Assembly: GCA_023424015.1 (NCBI GenBank)
Contig: JAFAEM010000005.1
Location: 1-64,000, forward strand
Length of the DNA: 64,000 nucleotides
Direction: 5' to 3'
Source: Bacteroidota bacterium
GTDB taxonomy: Bacteria; Bacteroidota; Bacteroidia; Chitinophagales; Chitinophagaceae
Part shown: positions 1-8,459 of the stretch, piece after piece
Numbering within the stretch: position 1 is the stretch's first letter
How the letters are laid out: each line of letters opens with the position of its first letter
Program-made: the position numbers and the translations under genes
Notes under the pieces: model-generated
What the model saw: the letters and a program-made list of their open reading frames with translations, nothing else
Databases searched by the model: none
Told to the model about the DNA's origin: nothing

Positions 1-191
1 GTGAATCGTGAGTGGTGAGTCGTGAGTGGTGAGTGGGGGCGGGTGCTTGTGAGTACAGACTTTTATCCGATATCCAAATTCTTTAATTAATAAAATCTAC
101 AAGAAATTATCACCTCGAAGTATCCAGCATCCAGTATCCAGTATCAAGCATCCAGCTTCCGGCCGTCTCCCGACTACCGACTACCGACTGC
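1..191. repeat. Heptanucleotide tandem repeats at window edge
   Basis: Positions 1-35 are five 7-bp units of the form GTGARTS. Positions 121-162 are six 7-bp units of the form YATCCAG with variants, and 171-191 are three units CGACTAC/CGACTGC. The unit length is always seven although the unit changes. The right-hand units occur again as reverse complements at 8460-8603 and 29930-29971, and the CGACTAN units at 36811-36838. The array continues off the left edge, so its full extent is unknown. It lies 3' of the Crp/Fnr-type gene. No coding potential is claimed. Confidence 0.8.
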
Positions 192-192
192 A

Positions 193-795
193 TCACGCTG
201 CGTTATGTTTGGAATGATTCCTCAACAGGTGTTTAAACCGGCTGAATGTTTCGGGTTTGATGTTGAGGTAGCTGGCCAGGTATTTTTGTGGCACCCGCTG
301 CATTAGCTGCGGATTCTTCATGACGAAATTGAGAAACCTTTCTCTTGGCGTCATTTTGATCATTTGCATTTGCCAGCTATCGCTGATGGCCATCATATAG
401 GTCACAACCAGTCGGCCCAGCCTTTCCATTTTTTTCGACTTATTGTAAAGCTCTTCCAGATTTTCGTATTTGATGGAAACAATCACCGAAGGTTCGATCG
501 CTTCGATAAAGTATTCAGAAGGCTGACGACCCAGGAATGATTGCTGGCTCATGATGATCTGGCCCTCAGTGGAGATCTGAGTGTTTATTTCGTGATGCCC
601 TTTCTTATAATATTTACGAACCAGGCCGCGGATAATAAAATTGAAATAATTCTCAACCTCGCCTGCCTTGATGATGTAATCTTTTTTACCAAAACGTCGC
701 ACTTTCAGGATAGGTAACAGGTGTTGCTCAAATTCGTCCTCCGAGATGCTGACAAATTTGTTGAGGTAATTAAAAAAAAGCTTGGGTGCATCCAT
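193..795 (-). CDS. Crp/Fnr-family transcriptional regulator
   Basis: A 200-residue protein with a cyclic-nucleotide-binding-like beta-roll at about residues 10-120, a linking helix at about 120-150 and a C-terminal helix-turn-helix at about 165-192. The recognition helix contains PETFSR, giving Glu182, Ser185 and Arg186, the E-x-x-S-R pattern with which Fnr-type proteins contact TTGA half-sites. There are no cysteines, so an Fnr-style iron-sulfur cluster is excluded, and the effector is unknown. Length is typical of the short Bacteroidota members. It is divergent from icd, and a TTGA-N6-TCAA palindrome lies 33 bp upstream of its start (828-841), suggesting autoregulation. Family is confident; regulon is inference. 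Confidence 0.88.
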   Translation of the reverse strand: MDAPKLFFNYLNKFVSISEDEFEQHLLPILKVRRFGKKDYIIKAGEVENYFNFIIRGLVRKYYKKGHHEINTQISTEGQIIMSQQSFLGRQPSEYFIEAIEPSVIVSIKYENLEELYNKSKKMERLGRLVVTYMMAISDSWQMQMIKMTPRERFLNFVMKNPQLMQRVPQKYLASYLNIKPETFSRFKHLLRNHSKHNAA

Positions 796-827
796 GGTAT
801 TAGTGCCTAGAAAAGTTACGTAATTAA

Positions 828-841
828 TTGACCAAAATCAA
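828..841. promoter_or_regulatory. Fnr/Crp-like operator palindrome
   Basis: The 14-bp sequence TTGACCAAAATCAA is a TTGA-N6-TCAA dyad, one base away from the classical TTGAT-N4-ATCAA Fnr box. It lies between the divergent Crp/Fnr-family gene (start at 795) and icd (start at 977), closest to the regulator. The regulator has the E-x-x-S-R recognition residues expected to read TTGA, so an autoregulatory site is plausible. This is inferred from one site only. Confidence 0.4.
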
Positions 842-918
842 GGGCTTACACGAAAAATCTTTTTGTTGTCAATTCAATTATCTGACCAATCCCCAGTCAG
901 GCACATGTAATAAATTGT

Positions 919-926
919 TAGATTTG
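919..926 (+). promoter_or_regulatory. Bacteroidota -7 element for icd
   Basis: TAGATTTG matches the TAnnTTTG -7 consensus of the Bacteroidota primary sigma factor and lies about 50 bp upstream of the icd start at 977. No convincing TTG -33 element is seen at the usual distance. Confidence 0.45.
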
Positions 927-976
927 CCACCCTGCGCATGCCGCAGCACATTGAATATTAACCAAAAAAAGAGATT

Positions 977-2212
977 ATGGCCCAAAAGATCAAAGTTGCA
1001 AACCCGGTGGTGGAATTGGATGGCGATGAAATGACCCGCATCATCTGGAAGTTTATCAAAGACAAACTGATCCTACCCTACCTGGAGCTGGATATAAAAT
1101 ATTTTGACCTGGGTGTCGAGCATCGCGACCAGACCAATGACCAGGTAACCGTTGATGCCGCCAACGCGATCAAAGAACACGGTGTGGGGATCAAATGTGC
1201 CACGATCACACCCGACGAGGCCCGGGTAAAAGAGTTTAACCTGAAGCAAATGTGGAAGAGTCCCAACGGCACCATCCGCAATATCCTGGATGGAACGGTT
1301 TTCCGTGAGCCGATCGTGATCAGTAATATCCCCAGGCTGGTGACCAACTGGACAGCTCCGATCATTGTAGGCCGTCATGCGTTTGGCGACCAGTACCGCG
1401 CAACGGATACCGTAATTAAGGGTAAAGGAAAACTTACCATGACCTTCACACCCGATGGCGGTGGCGAACCACAGACCTTCGAGGTTTTCAACTTCAAAGG
1501 CGACGGTGTAGCCCTGACGATGTACAATACAGATGAAAGCATTAAAGGCTTTGCGAGAAGCTGTTTCAATATGGCGCTTAGCAAGAAATGGCCGCTTTAT
1601 CTTTCTACAAAAAATACGATCCTGAAAAAATACGATGGCCGTTTTAAAGACATTTTTGAAGAGATCTATCAAAATGAATTCAAGGCTCAATTTGATGCGG
1701 CAGGTATAGTATACGAACACCGCCTGATCGATGACATGGTAGCCAGTGCGCTGAAATGGAATGGCAATTTTGTATGGGCCTGCAAAAACTATGATGGCGA
1801 TGTACAAAGTGATACGGTTGCACAGGGTTTTGGTTCACTGGGACTGATGACCTCCGTATTGATCACCCCTGATGGCAAAACCATGGAGGCGGAAGCTGCC
1901 CATGGTACTGTGACCCGCCACTACCGCGACCACCAGGCCGGCAAGCCTACCAGCACTAACCCGATCGCGTCGATCTTCGCGTGGACAAGGGGACTTGCTT
2001 TCCGTGGAAAACTCGATGGCAACCAGCCCCTGATCGATTTTTGCCATGCACTTGAAGCTGTCTGTATCGAAACAGTAGAGCAGGGCAAAATGACCAAAGA
2101 CCTGGCGGTGTGTATTCATGGCAATAAGATAAAACATGGAGAACATTTCCTATATACTGAAGAGTTCCTGGAAGCTATCGATCAAAACCTGAAAGCTAAA
2201 GTGCAGAAATAG
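977..2212 (+). CDS. icd: NADP-dependent isocitrate dehydrogenase
   Basis: A 411-residue cytosolic TCA-cycle enzyme that oxidatively decarboxylates isocitrate to 2-oxoglutarate. It is of the homodimeric, eukaryote-like subfamily rather than the E. coli Icd type. Visible signatures are VVELDGDEMTRIIW at the N-terminus, SPNGTIRN for isocitrate binding near residue 95, the LIDDMVA segment with catalytic Asp residues, SDTVAQGFGSLGLMTS, and AEAAHGTVTRHYR of the NADP site. It ends normally at about the family length. The ATG at 977 follows a purine-rich AAAAAAAGAG stretch. It is followed after 24 bp by a GNAT gene on the same strand. Confidence 0.96.
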   Translation: MAQKIKVANPVVELDGDEMTRIIWKFIKDKLILPYLELDIKYFDLGVEHRDQTNDQVTVDAANAIKEHGVGIKCATITPDEARVKEFNLKQMWKSPNGTIRNILDGTVFREPIVISNIPRLVTNWTAPIIVGRHAFGDQYRATDTVIKGKGKLTMTFTPDGGGEPQTFEVFNFKGDGVALTMYNTDESIKGFARSCFNMALSKKWPLYLSTKNTILKKYDGRFKDIFEEIYQNEFKAQFDAAGIVYEHRLIDDMVASALKWNGNFVWACKNYDGDVQSDTVAQGFGSLGLMTSVLITPDGKTMEAEAAHGTVTRHYRDHQAGKPTSTNPIASIFAWTRGLAFRGKLDGNQPLIDFCHALEAVCIETVEQGKMTKDLAVCIHGNKIKHGEHFLYTEEFLEAIDQNLKAKVQK

Positions 2213-2230
2213 TTCGTTGTTTGAACTATT
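2208..2230 (+). other. Intercistronic hairpin after icd
   Basis: AATAGTTC at 2208-2215 and GAACTATT at 2223-2230 form an 8-bp perfect stem with a 7-nt loop starting in the icd stop codon. No long T-run follows, so it is more likely a partial terminator or a 3'-end stabiliser between icd and the GNAT gene than a full terminator. Confidence 0.4.
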
Positions 2231-2236
2231 ATTAAC

Positions 2237-2728
2237 ATGATTATTCGTAAAGCAAATTCCGCCGATATCCCTGTCATCAGGGAACTGGCATACAAAATAT
2301 GGCCTGGTACTTACCAGGCCATTTTAGGAGCGGAGCAGGTTGGTTACATGCTGGACTTATTGTACAGTGAAAAAACCCTGCGTAAACAAATGGAACAGCA
2401 GGTAGATTTTATCGTAGTAAGCGATAATGACATTCCGATAGGCTTTGCCTCTTTTTCATTAACTCACACGGGCATTTATAAACTGCATAAAATTTATGTG
2501 CTTCAGTCACAACAGGGAAAAGGTGTTGGCCGGATGATGATAGATTATGTAAAACAACACGCCATTTCAGCCGGTGCGAAATTCCTGCAGTTGAACGTCA
2601 ACCGGCACAACAATGCCAGACAGTTTTATGAAAAATTGGGTTTTGTCGCCATCCGGGAAGAAGACATCGATATCGGCAACGGGTATTTTATGAATGACTA
2701 TGTGATGCAGATAAAACTGGAGGATTAG
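2237..2728 (+). CDS. GNAT-family N-acetyltransferase
   Basis: A 163-residue single-domain GNAT protein, expected to transfer an acetyl group from acetyl-CoA to a small molecule or protein amine; the substrate cannot be told from sequence. Motif A with the pyrophosphate-binding loop is visible as QQGKGVGRMM near residue 95, and the C-terminal part carries the usual NVNRHNNARQFYEKLGF beta-bulge segment. The ATG at 2237 begins MIIRKANSADIP, a standard GNAT start. It lies 24 bp after icd and could be co-transcribed, and ends tail-to-tail with a 4-bp overlap against the minus-strand gene 2725-3021. Confidence 0.9.
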   Translation: MIIRKANSADIPVIRELAYKIWPGTYQAILGAEQVGYMLDLLYSEKTLRKQMEQQVDFIVVSDNDIPIGFASFSLTHTGIYKLHKIYVLQSQQGKGVGRMMIDYVKQHAISAGAKFLQLNVNRHNNARQFYEKLGFVAIREEDIDIGNGYFMNDYVMQIKLED

Positions 2729-3021
2729 CGCTCTATACTCAACTTGGCCGCCATCTCAGCGCTCATACTATCTGAATAAGTGCCATAAGCATTTACGAGT
2801 ACACCCTTAAGACCATTCTTACTTTCAATACCATACACGACGGCCTCATCGGCAGGATCTGTTATGCCTTCGAAACGGTACACTTCCACAATCTCGAAGT
2901 CAGCGGGATCGAACTTATCCTGGTGGCAGACAATACAGTTCTCCGTAAGATTAAAATCCGTGTCAAATCCTCTTTTCTTTAGGCCGTTTACTGCAGCGCT
3001 AACTGTGTCATAGACGTACAT
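2725..3021 (-). CDS. Small conserved hypothetical protein
   Basis: A 98-residue soluble protein with no signal peptide or membrane segment. It starts MYVYDTVSAAVNGLKKRGF and contains a central CIVCHQDKF segment with two cysteines three apart, then an acidic FEGITDPADEAVVYGIES stretch. It resembles a small Bacteroidota family sometimes mis-named phosphoribosylpyrophosphate synthetase; nothing in it supports that enzymatic activity. It is transcribed divergently from ahcY, each gene having its own TAACTTTG element, and its stop codon overlaps the end of the GNAT gene. Function unknown. Confidence 0.75.
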   Translation of the reverse strand: MYVYDTVSAAVNGLKKRGFDTDFNLTENCIVCHQDKFDPADFEIVEVYRFEGITDPADEAVVYGIESKNGLKGVLVNAYGTYSDSMSAEMAAKLSIER

Positions 3022-3044
3022 ATCTTATTGTTTTGGAGTAATTA

Positions 3045-3052
3045 CAAAGTTA
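3045..3052 (-). promoter_or_regulatory. -7 element for the 2725-3021 gene
   Basis: CAAAGTTA on the plus strand reads TAACTTTG on the minus strand, an exact TAnnTTTG match, 24 bp upstream of the start at 3021. It is the same octamer as the ahcY element in the divergent direction. Confidence 0.5.
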
Positions 3053-3130
3053 AGGCACCTATTGTCCATAACACCTGGATAGCAGCTGTATGACCCTGAA
3101 CTTCTAACATCTTACCTGAAACTAATCCCG

Positions 3131-3138
3131 TAACTTTG
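3131..3138 (+). promoter_or_regulatory. -7 element for ahcY
   Basis: TAACTTTG, an exact TAnnTTTG match, ends 22 bp before the ahcY ATG at 3161. The implied transcript leader is only about 15-20 nt, too short for a SAH or SAM riboswitch. Confidence 0.55.
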
Positions 3139-3160
3139 CCGCCGAATTAAAAACAATACA

Positions 3161-4486
3161 ATGTCTACAGCAACTAAATCAATTGATTTTTCTCTGCCTT
3201 ATAAAGTGGCGGATATTTCCCTGGCTGATTGGGGTCGTAAGGAAATTCGCCTGGCTGAAGCCGAAATGCCCGGCCTGATGTCGATCCGTGCCGAATATGG
3301 TCCCTCTCAACCCCTGAAAGGTGCCCGTATCGCAGGATGCCTGCACATGACGATCCAGACAGCGGTCCTGATCGAGACCCTGGTAGCCCTTGGAGCTGAG
3401 GTAAAATGGAGCTCCTGCAATATCTTTTCTACCCAGGACCATGCTGCAGCTGCTATCGCCGCTGCCGGTATTGGCGTATTTGCCTGGAAGGGTCAGTCAC
3501 AGGAAGAAGCTGACTGGTGTATTGAACAAACCCTGTTCTTTGGTGGCAAAGACAAGCCGCTGAATATGATCCTTGATGACGGTGGTGACCTCACCAATAT
3601 GGTGTTGGATACTTATCCGGAACTCGTACAACATGTGAAAGGTATCTCTGAAGAAACCACAACAGGTGTTCATCGCCTGTACGAAAGAGTGGCGAAAGGC
3701 ACATTGCCAGTACCCGCTATCAATGTGAATGATTCTGTTACAAAGTCAAAGTTTGATAATAAATACGGCTGCAAGGAATCACTTGTTGACTCCATTCGCC
3801 GAGCTACAGACGTAATGCTTGCCGGCAAGATTGCTGTGGTAGGTGGATATGGCGATGTAGGTAAAGGTTCTGCTGCATCCCTGGCTGGAGCCGGTTGCCG
3901 TGTTATAGTGACTGAAATAGACCCGATCTGCGCCCTGCAGGCCGCCATGGACGGATTTGAAGTTAAACGAATGATCGATGCGGTGAAAGAAGCAGATATC
4001 ATTGTGACCGCTTCCGGCTGTCGCGACCTGATCACCGGTGCTCATTTCAAACTGATGAAAGACAAAGCCATTGTTTGTAATATCGGTCACTTCGATATCG
4101 AAATAGATATAGCCTGGCTGAACACAAATTATGGTCATACCAAAGACACTATCAAACCACAGGTGGATATTTATAATATCGATGGCAAGGATGTGATCAT
4201 ACTTGCTGAAGGACGCCTGGTAAACCTGGGTTGTGCCACCGGCCACCCCAGCTTTGTGATGAGTAATTCATTTTCAAACCAGACCCTGGCTCAAATAGAA
4301 CTGTGGACCAACCATAAGAACTACGAGAATAAGGTATATGTGCTGCCGAAGGTGCTCGATGAAAAAGTGGCCCGCCTGCATTTAGCCAAAATTGGCGTGG
4401 AACTCGATGAGCTGACCACGGCACAGGCTGAATACTTAGGAATTAAGAAGGAAGGACCGTTTAAGCCGGAACTCTATAGATATTAG
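3161..4486 (+). CDS. ahcY: Adenosylhomocysteinase
   Basis: A 441-residue cytosolic NAD-dependent enzyme that hydrolyses S-adenosyl-L-homocysteine to adenosine and homocysteine, relieving product inhibition of methyltransferases. Seen in the sequence: RIAGCLHMTIQTAVLIETL near the N-terminus, NIFSTQDHAAAAIA, the Rossmann motif GGYGDVGKGSAASLAGAG, the GHFDIEID segment, and the C-terminal KPELYRY that completes the cofactor pocket of the neighbouring subunit. Length is normal. It is monocistronic, with its own -7 element and a perfect rho-independent terminator at 4514-4545. Confidence 0.97.
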   Translation: MSTATKSIDFSLPYKVADISLADWGRKEIRLAEAEMPGLMSIRAEYGPSQPLKGARIAGCLHMTIQTAVLIETLVALGAEVKWSSCNIFSTQDHAAAAIAAAGIGVFAWKGQSQEEADWCIEQTLFFGGKDKPLNMILDDGGDLTNMVLDTYPELVQHVKGISEETTTGVHRLYERVAKGTLPVPAINVNDSVTKSKFDNKYGCKESLVDSIRRATDVMLAGKIAVVGGYGDVGKGSAASLAGAGCRVIVTEIDPICALQAAMDGFEVKRMIDAVKEADIIVTASGCRDLITGAHFKLMKDKAIVCNIGHFDIEIDIAWLNTNYGHTKDTIKPQVDIYNIDGKDVIILAEGRLVNLGCATGHPSFVMSNSFSNQTLAQIELWTNHKNYENKVYVLPKVLDEKVARLHLAKIGVELDELTTAQAEYLGIKKEGPFKPELYRY

Positions 4487-4513
4487 TCGGGAGTTGGGAG
4501 TACAAAGTTGGGA

Positions 4514-4545
4514 GTCCGTTTCGTTTGTTGCGAAACGGACTTTTT
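4514..4545 (+). terminator. Rho-independent terminator of ahcY
   Basis: A perfect 10-bp stem, GTCCGTTTCG at 4514-4523 pairing with CGAAACGGAC at 4531-4540, with a 7-nt loop, followed by TTTTTGTT. It begins 28 bp after the ahcY stop. Confidence 0.93.
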
Positions 4546-4941
4546 GTTGGACTTATTCATACAGCCAGATGAGGAATTTGTAATACATAAAACCGTTAAG
4601 TATTGATTATCAACACCCTGCCATTTGAGCATGACTTATTTTCAGTAAACTAATTTCTTCTGCACCTCCCTGATTTACACAAGGGTATACATGCCGCGTA
4701 TATTTCCTAAGAGCAAAACATTATGAGAACCGGGTTTTGCTGAGTAGGTTTGCCCCGGTTGCGATAACAACCTTTCAGTACACTGCATCGGAAAACTGAG
4801 AAACCCGAATCACCGTACCCCCTGATGCAAACCGTACTTCATTTTCCAATATTCTATTGTTAAATTCCTTCCAGATCTCCTATGCTGAACTTTTAATCCA
4901 AACCTCCGGGTCGGCATTGTTTTACCCTAAAAAAGAAAACG
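4546..4941. other. Non-coding gap with one hairpin
   Basis: No convincing reading frame is present. AACCGGG at 4728-4734 can pair with CCCGGTT at 4754-4760 across a 19-nt loop. It lies about 180 bp upstream of the lytic transglycosylase start and could be part of its leader. No TAnnTTTG element was found close to that gene. Confidence 0.35.
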
Positions 4942-5880
4942 ATGTTGAAAAGGAAATTAATTCGTACTGTTCTTTTTGTTAGTGGATTATTAGTCATCCT
5001 GGTTGCCGTACATGCTATGGGCCCACAGCCTGGGATGGACGCTTTGCAAACCTCAGAAAATGACACGGCTATTCACTGGCTGAGCCTGGATGAGGTCCAG
5101 CTTAAATTTAATGCTGTTCCCCAGGACATAGTTGATGAAGCACCGAAAATTGGACTGCGCAAAGAAGCTTTGAAATTTGCAGATGGCTATCTCGCCAGGA
5201 ATGGTGAAATGCTGCAAAAGATCAAAGAAAAGCATCCACGTTATTTCCAGATCATGGACTCCGTATTTACGAAGTACAACCTGCCGCTGGAATTAAAACA
5301 CCTGGCTATTGTTGAGTCGGAATTAAATCCAAGGGCTAAATCCCGTGTAGGCGCCGTTGGCCCCTGGCAACTGATGCCGGCCACCGCCAGGATACTGAAA
5401 TTAAAAGTTACTGCCCACCAGGATGAGCGTACTCATTTTTACAAAAGCACCGTTGCTGCAGCCAAATACCTGCGCGACCTGCACAGGATATTCGACGACT
5501 GGCTGCTGGTGATCGCTGCTTACAACTGTGGCCCGGGGCCGGTACTAAAGGCGATCAAAAAAACGGGCAGCCGTAATTTTTGGAAAATTCAACACCACCT
5601 GCCTGCTGAAACAAGAGGCCATGTTAAAAAGTATATCAGCACGCATTATTATTACGAAGGAAAAGGCAGTGTGACCACACTTACCAAGTATGAAGCGGAC
5701 ATGCAGCGCAAAACAATGCTTGCTTTCGCAGAAAAACACAATAAATTAATGCGCGAGAAACAGGCTGCAATACAGGAACAAAACCAGGATCAGAACAATA
5801 CCAGCGATAGTTCATCGAAAGATGAAAATATCGTTGCCAGGGCAAATCCTATTGAGGGTGTCAAGCCAGAAGAGGACTAA
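4942..5880 (+). CDS. Membrane-anchored lytic transglycosylase (SLT/MltD-type)
   Basis: A 312-residue protein that should cleave the MurNAc-GlcNAc bond of peptidoglycan with 1,6-anhydro product formation. Residues 7-25 form one hydrophobic signal/anchor segment, so the enzyme faces the periplasm. The SLT domain spans about 100-240: IVESELNPRA with catalytic Glu125, GAVGPWQLMPATA at 137-149, AAYNCGPG at 192-199 and the ETRGHVKKYIS segment near 223-233. The C-terminal 60 residues are polar and Gln/Asn-rich, without LysM repeats, unlike full-length MltD. It stands alone and converges on the phospholipase C gene. Confidence 0.92.
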   Translation: MLKRKLIRTVLFVSGLLVILVAVHAMGPQPGMDALQTSENDTAIHWLSLDEVQLKFNAVPQDIVDEAPKIGLRKEALKFADGYLARNGEMLQKIKEKHPRYFQIMDSVFTKYNLPLELKHLAIVESELNPRAKSRVGAVGPWQLMPATARILKLKVTAHQDERTHFYKSTVAAAKYLRDLHRIFDDWLLVIAAYNCGPGPVLKAIKKTGSRNFWKIQHHLPAETRGHVKKYISTHYYYEGKGSVTTLTKYEADMQRKTMLAFAEKHNKLMREKQAAIQEQNQDQNNTSDSSSKDENIVARANPIEGVKPEED

Positions 5881-5888
5881 TTTGAGGG

Positions 5889-5919
5889 GATTGGGGCCCG
5901 AATCTATCGGGTCCCAATC
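5889..5919. terminator. Bidirectional hairpin terminator between convergent genes
   Basis: A 13-bp stem, with one G-T wobble, formed by 5889-5901 and 5907-5919 with a 5-nt ATCTA loop. It lies 8 bp after the lytic transglycosylase stop and touches the stop codon of the convergent phospholipase gene. There is no long T-tract on either side, so termination strength is uncertain. Confidence 0.65.
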
Positions 5920-8437
5920 ACTCACCCCCCATCGCCGGGTCGGTGCGGCTCCAGTCGCCAGTTTCGACATGACCGGTAAAACGTTGTTCAAACTGATCAT
6001 GACCTTTTACCAGCACTGAAAAATCGTACCATCCAAAACTTTTACTGCAATCCAGGCGGATTTTTAATGTATCCCGCCCGGATTTCTTACCGGGCGGATT
6101 TTGCCATACTCTTTTACCATAGGCATTGTCCCTTATATCGATATGGTGAGCTGCTCCGGTTATTATTTCCAGTATAATATTTCCTGTAGGTTTTTTTACA
6201 CCGTGTGATGCACGTTCGTAGTCGAGTGATATGGAAATACGCGGATCGTTTTTATTTCCGCGATAGATTCTTGAAAACCCATTAGGACCATACACTTCGA
6301 GGTGATAAGTTCCAGCATGGAATTCATCCAGCTTCCAGGTATCACTGAGTTTATCACCTGCCTTAACCGCATAATTTCGAACCACAACATCATCTTTTTG
6401 CCGTGCAAAGACCATGTATGGACAACCAGCTGACTGTTTTCCAAATAATCCGCTACCGGCAGCAAGATCAATTTGAAACGAAGAGCCGTTATCAATTAGC
6501 CGGCCGACCGAATATAATTCATAGGGCAATGGACACGCCACACGTGTGCCTTTTTCCTGGCGGGGTGATACATCCAGTTTTTCTCCGCGGTTGACCTGGC
6601 TGATCTCTTCAGCGCTGAGCCTTTTATAACCAAAAGGATCACGCTTAAACTGCAAACTGTGTATCGATCCATAGAACGGCTCCCTGGCAAGTGGTTCCGG
6701 CAGATTTATTTTTTCACCGTTATAAGGTTTGAATACCGATGTCAGATCACCGCAGACCGTACGTCGCCAGGAGGAAATATTGGACTCTTCGATTTTCTTC
6801 CCGGTTTTATGCTGCAGAAATTTTTCCATCAACTGTAAGATGGATGTGTGATCAAAAACCTGCGAGCAAACCGCACCTCCCCTGCTCCAGGGCGAGGCGA
6901 TCACCAGCGGTACCCGGTAACTCAGGCCTATCGGACTTTCCCTGGCCGATTCGGGTCTTGTTCTTTTTAGATCCTGAGCGAGTTCCACATAATCCGCCGA
7001 TGTATCAATGCCGGCTGAAACAAGGCCCGTACCAGGCTTTGTCGGATGAGGTGGTACAAATGGTGGCACATGATCGAAGTAGCCGTCATTTTCATCATAA
7101 CACAATATAAATATGGTCTTCTTCCATACTTCCGGGTTTTTGGTCAGGATATCCAATACCTCCGAAACATACCAGGCGCCATACCAGGGCGAACCGGGAT
7201 GATCGGAAAAATTGGAAGAACCGATCACCCAGGATATGGCGGGTAACTGGCCCGTATTTACATCTTCGCGAAACTGGTACAGCACATCGCCGGCAGGCAC
7301 CTGCATCTCATGCTCAGTATCTCCATCCTTATAGCGAAATGTTTCGAGCACTCGGTAATTGGGATCGCCGCTGTTGGTCGAGAATGCTTTATTGTGGAGG
7401 TTCTTTTGCTTTTGTGTAAGCTTTTCAAAATTTTCTTTTGACCATTTATGCCTGTCTTCGATCCGCTTTAGTAAAGACTGTTTGCTTTTTAATTCTTTTG
7501 CCGTTTGTTCTGCCTCTTCACTGCCCGCCACCGCTTTTGATAATTTTTCTTCCAGTTGTTTTATTTCACCCGGAACGATCGCAGCCATTTTCCCGAGGTA
7601 GGCCTGGTGTGTCGGTGAAAACCTGACCTGGTATTGTGAAAACCATTCAATAGGATTATCAGTAAAATTTGCCAACCAGTCATCTTCTTCGCTGGTCAAC
7701 CCAGATTCAATACTCAGTTCATTCTGATAGATCTTCCAGGAAATATCATTTTCCTCCAGCCGCTCGGGAAAGGTTTTCCAGTCTATTTCCTTCTCATAAC
7801 CCACATCGCTGTTAGATACATTAGCCTGCGCGTTGACTGACTGGGGTGCGCGGATTGTGCCTGTCCATAGATAAAGCCTGTTGGGTGTGGTACCAGTAAG
7901 CGAAGAACAAAAATTCTGGTCGCATACTGTAAAAGCATCTGCCAGCGAATAATAAAATGGAATATCCTCGCGATTGTAGTAACCCAAAGTCAGCGGCACT
8001 CTTTCAAAACCTTTATGTCCCGAGGCTTTTGAAAGCAACCATTTATCATACTTTCCATTATTCCGGGCGTCTACCTGGTCGGCCCAGGAATGCGGTAGCG
8101 AGCCAAGCCAGGTTGCACGGGTTTCACGCATGTTGAGGCGAAATGGAAGATAGGTATCGCCGATATCATTGGATTGCAGCCAGACTTTATTTTTATTGGG
8201 CAATGTAATGGCACGCGGATCATTAAAACCTCTCACGCCCTGCAGACAGCCATAGCTATGGTCAAACGACCTGTTTTCCTGCATCAGCACAACGATGTGC
8301 TCTGCATCAAGATATGTACTGCCCGGCGCGGGATCGATCATCAGGGCCCGCTGTACCGAACCGGGTAGTGTACTAAATAAACCAGCGCCGCCTGATAACA
8401 AAGCCGCCTTCCTGATAAATTCCCGTCTTGTATCCAT
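5918..8437 (-). CDS. plcC: Phosphocholine-specific phospholipase C
   Basis: An 839-residue exported phosphoesterase expected to hydrolyse phosphatidylcholine or sphingomyelin to the lipid and phosphocholine. The N-terminus, TRREFIRKAALL followed by a Gly/Ala-rich hydrophobic stretch, is a twin-arginine signal. The phosphoesterase domain (Pfam PF04185 type, about 40-590) shows MQENRSFDHSYG, SSLTGTTPNRLYLW, FILCYDENDGYFDHVPP and YRVPLVIASPWSRGG. The C-terminal 200 or so residues look like the two DUF756-type beta-sandwich domains of this family, ending in a short polar tail. A coiled-coil-like insertion, rich in Lys/Glu/Gln, lies at about 275-340. The symbol is by family analogy. It stands alone, with heptamer repeats directly upstream. 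Confidence 0.93.
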   Translation of the reverse strand: MDTRREFIRKAALLSGGAGLFSTLPGSVQRALMIDPAPGSTYLDAEHIVVLMQENRSFDHSYGCLQGVRGFNDPRAITLPNKNKVWLQSNDIGDTYLPFRLNMRETRATWLGSLPHSWADQVDARNNGKYDKWLLSKASGHKGFERVPLTLGYYNREDIPFYYSLADAFTVCDQNFCSSLTGTTPNRLYLWTGTIRAPQSVNAQANVSNSDVGYEKEIDWKTFPERLEENDISWKIYQNELSIESGLTSEEDDWLANFTDNPIEWFSQYQVRFSPTHQAYLGKMAAIVPGEIKQLEEKLSKAVAGSEEAEQTAKELKSKQSLLKRIEDRHKWSKENFEKLTQKQKNLHNKAFSTNSGDPNYRVLETFRYKDGDTEHEMQVPAGDVLYQFREDVNTGQLPAISWVIGSSNFSDHPGSPWYGAWYVSEVLDILTKNPEVWKKTIFILCYDENDGYFDHVPPFVPPHPTKPGTGLVSAGIDTSADYVELAQDLKRTRPESARESPIGLSYRVPLVIASPWSRGGAVCSQVFDHTSILQLMEKFLQHKTGKKIEESNISSWRRTVCGDLTSVFKPYNGEKINLPEPLAREPFYGSIHSLQFKRDPFGYKRLSAEEISQVNRGEKLDVSPRQEKGTRVACPLPYELYSVGRLIDNGSSFQIDLAAGSGLFGKQSAGCPYMVFARQKDDVVVRNYAVKAGDKLSDTWKLDEFHAGTYHLEVYGPNGFSRIYRGNKNDPRISISLDYERASHGVKKPTGNIILEIITGAAHHIDIRDNAYGKRVWQNPPGKKSGRDTLKIRLDCSKSFGWYDFSVLVKGHDQFEQRFTGHVETGDWSRTDPAMGGE

Positions 8438-8459
8438 ATTTCAAATGTAAAGAATACTT

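Noticed and set aside
828..1034. 68-residue frame overlapping the icd start
   Set aside because: Out of frame with icd, no family-like residues, and it covers the promoter and operator.
1073..1807. 244-residue antisense frame across icd
   Set aside because: Shadow of a strongly supported coding gene on the other strand, no family resemblance.
3052..3160. SAH or SAM riboswitch before ahcY
   Set aside because: The -7 element lies so close to the ATG that the leader is under about 20 nt, too short for a riboswitch.
8442..8449. TACATTTG as promoter of the phospholipase gene
   Set aside because: It matches TAnnTTTG on the minus strand but ends 4 bp before the ATG, implying a leaderless mRNA; possible but not supported enough.
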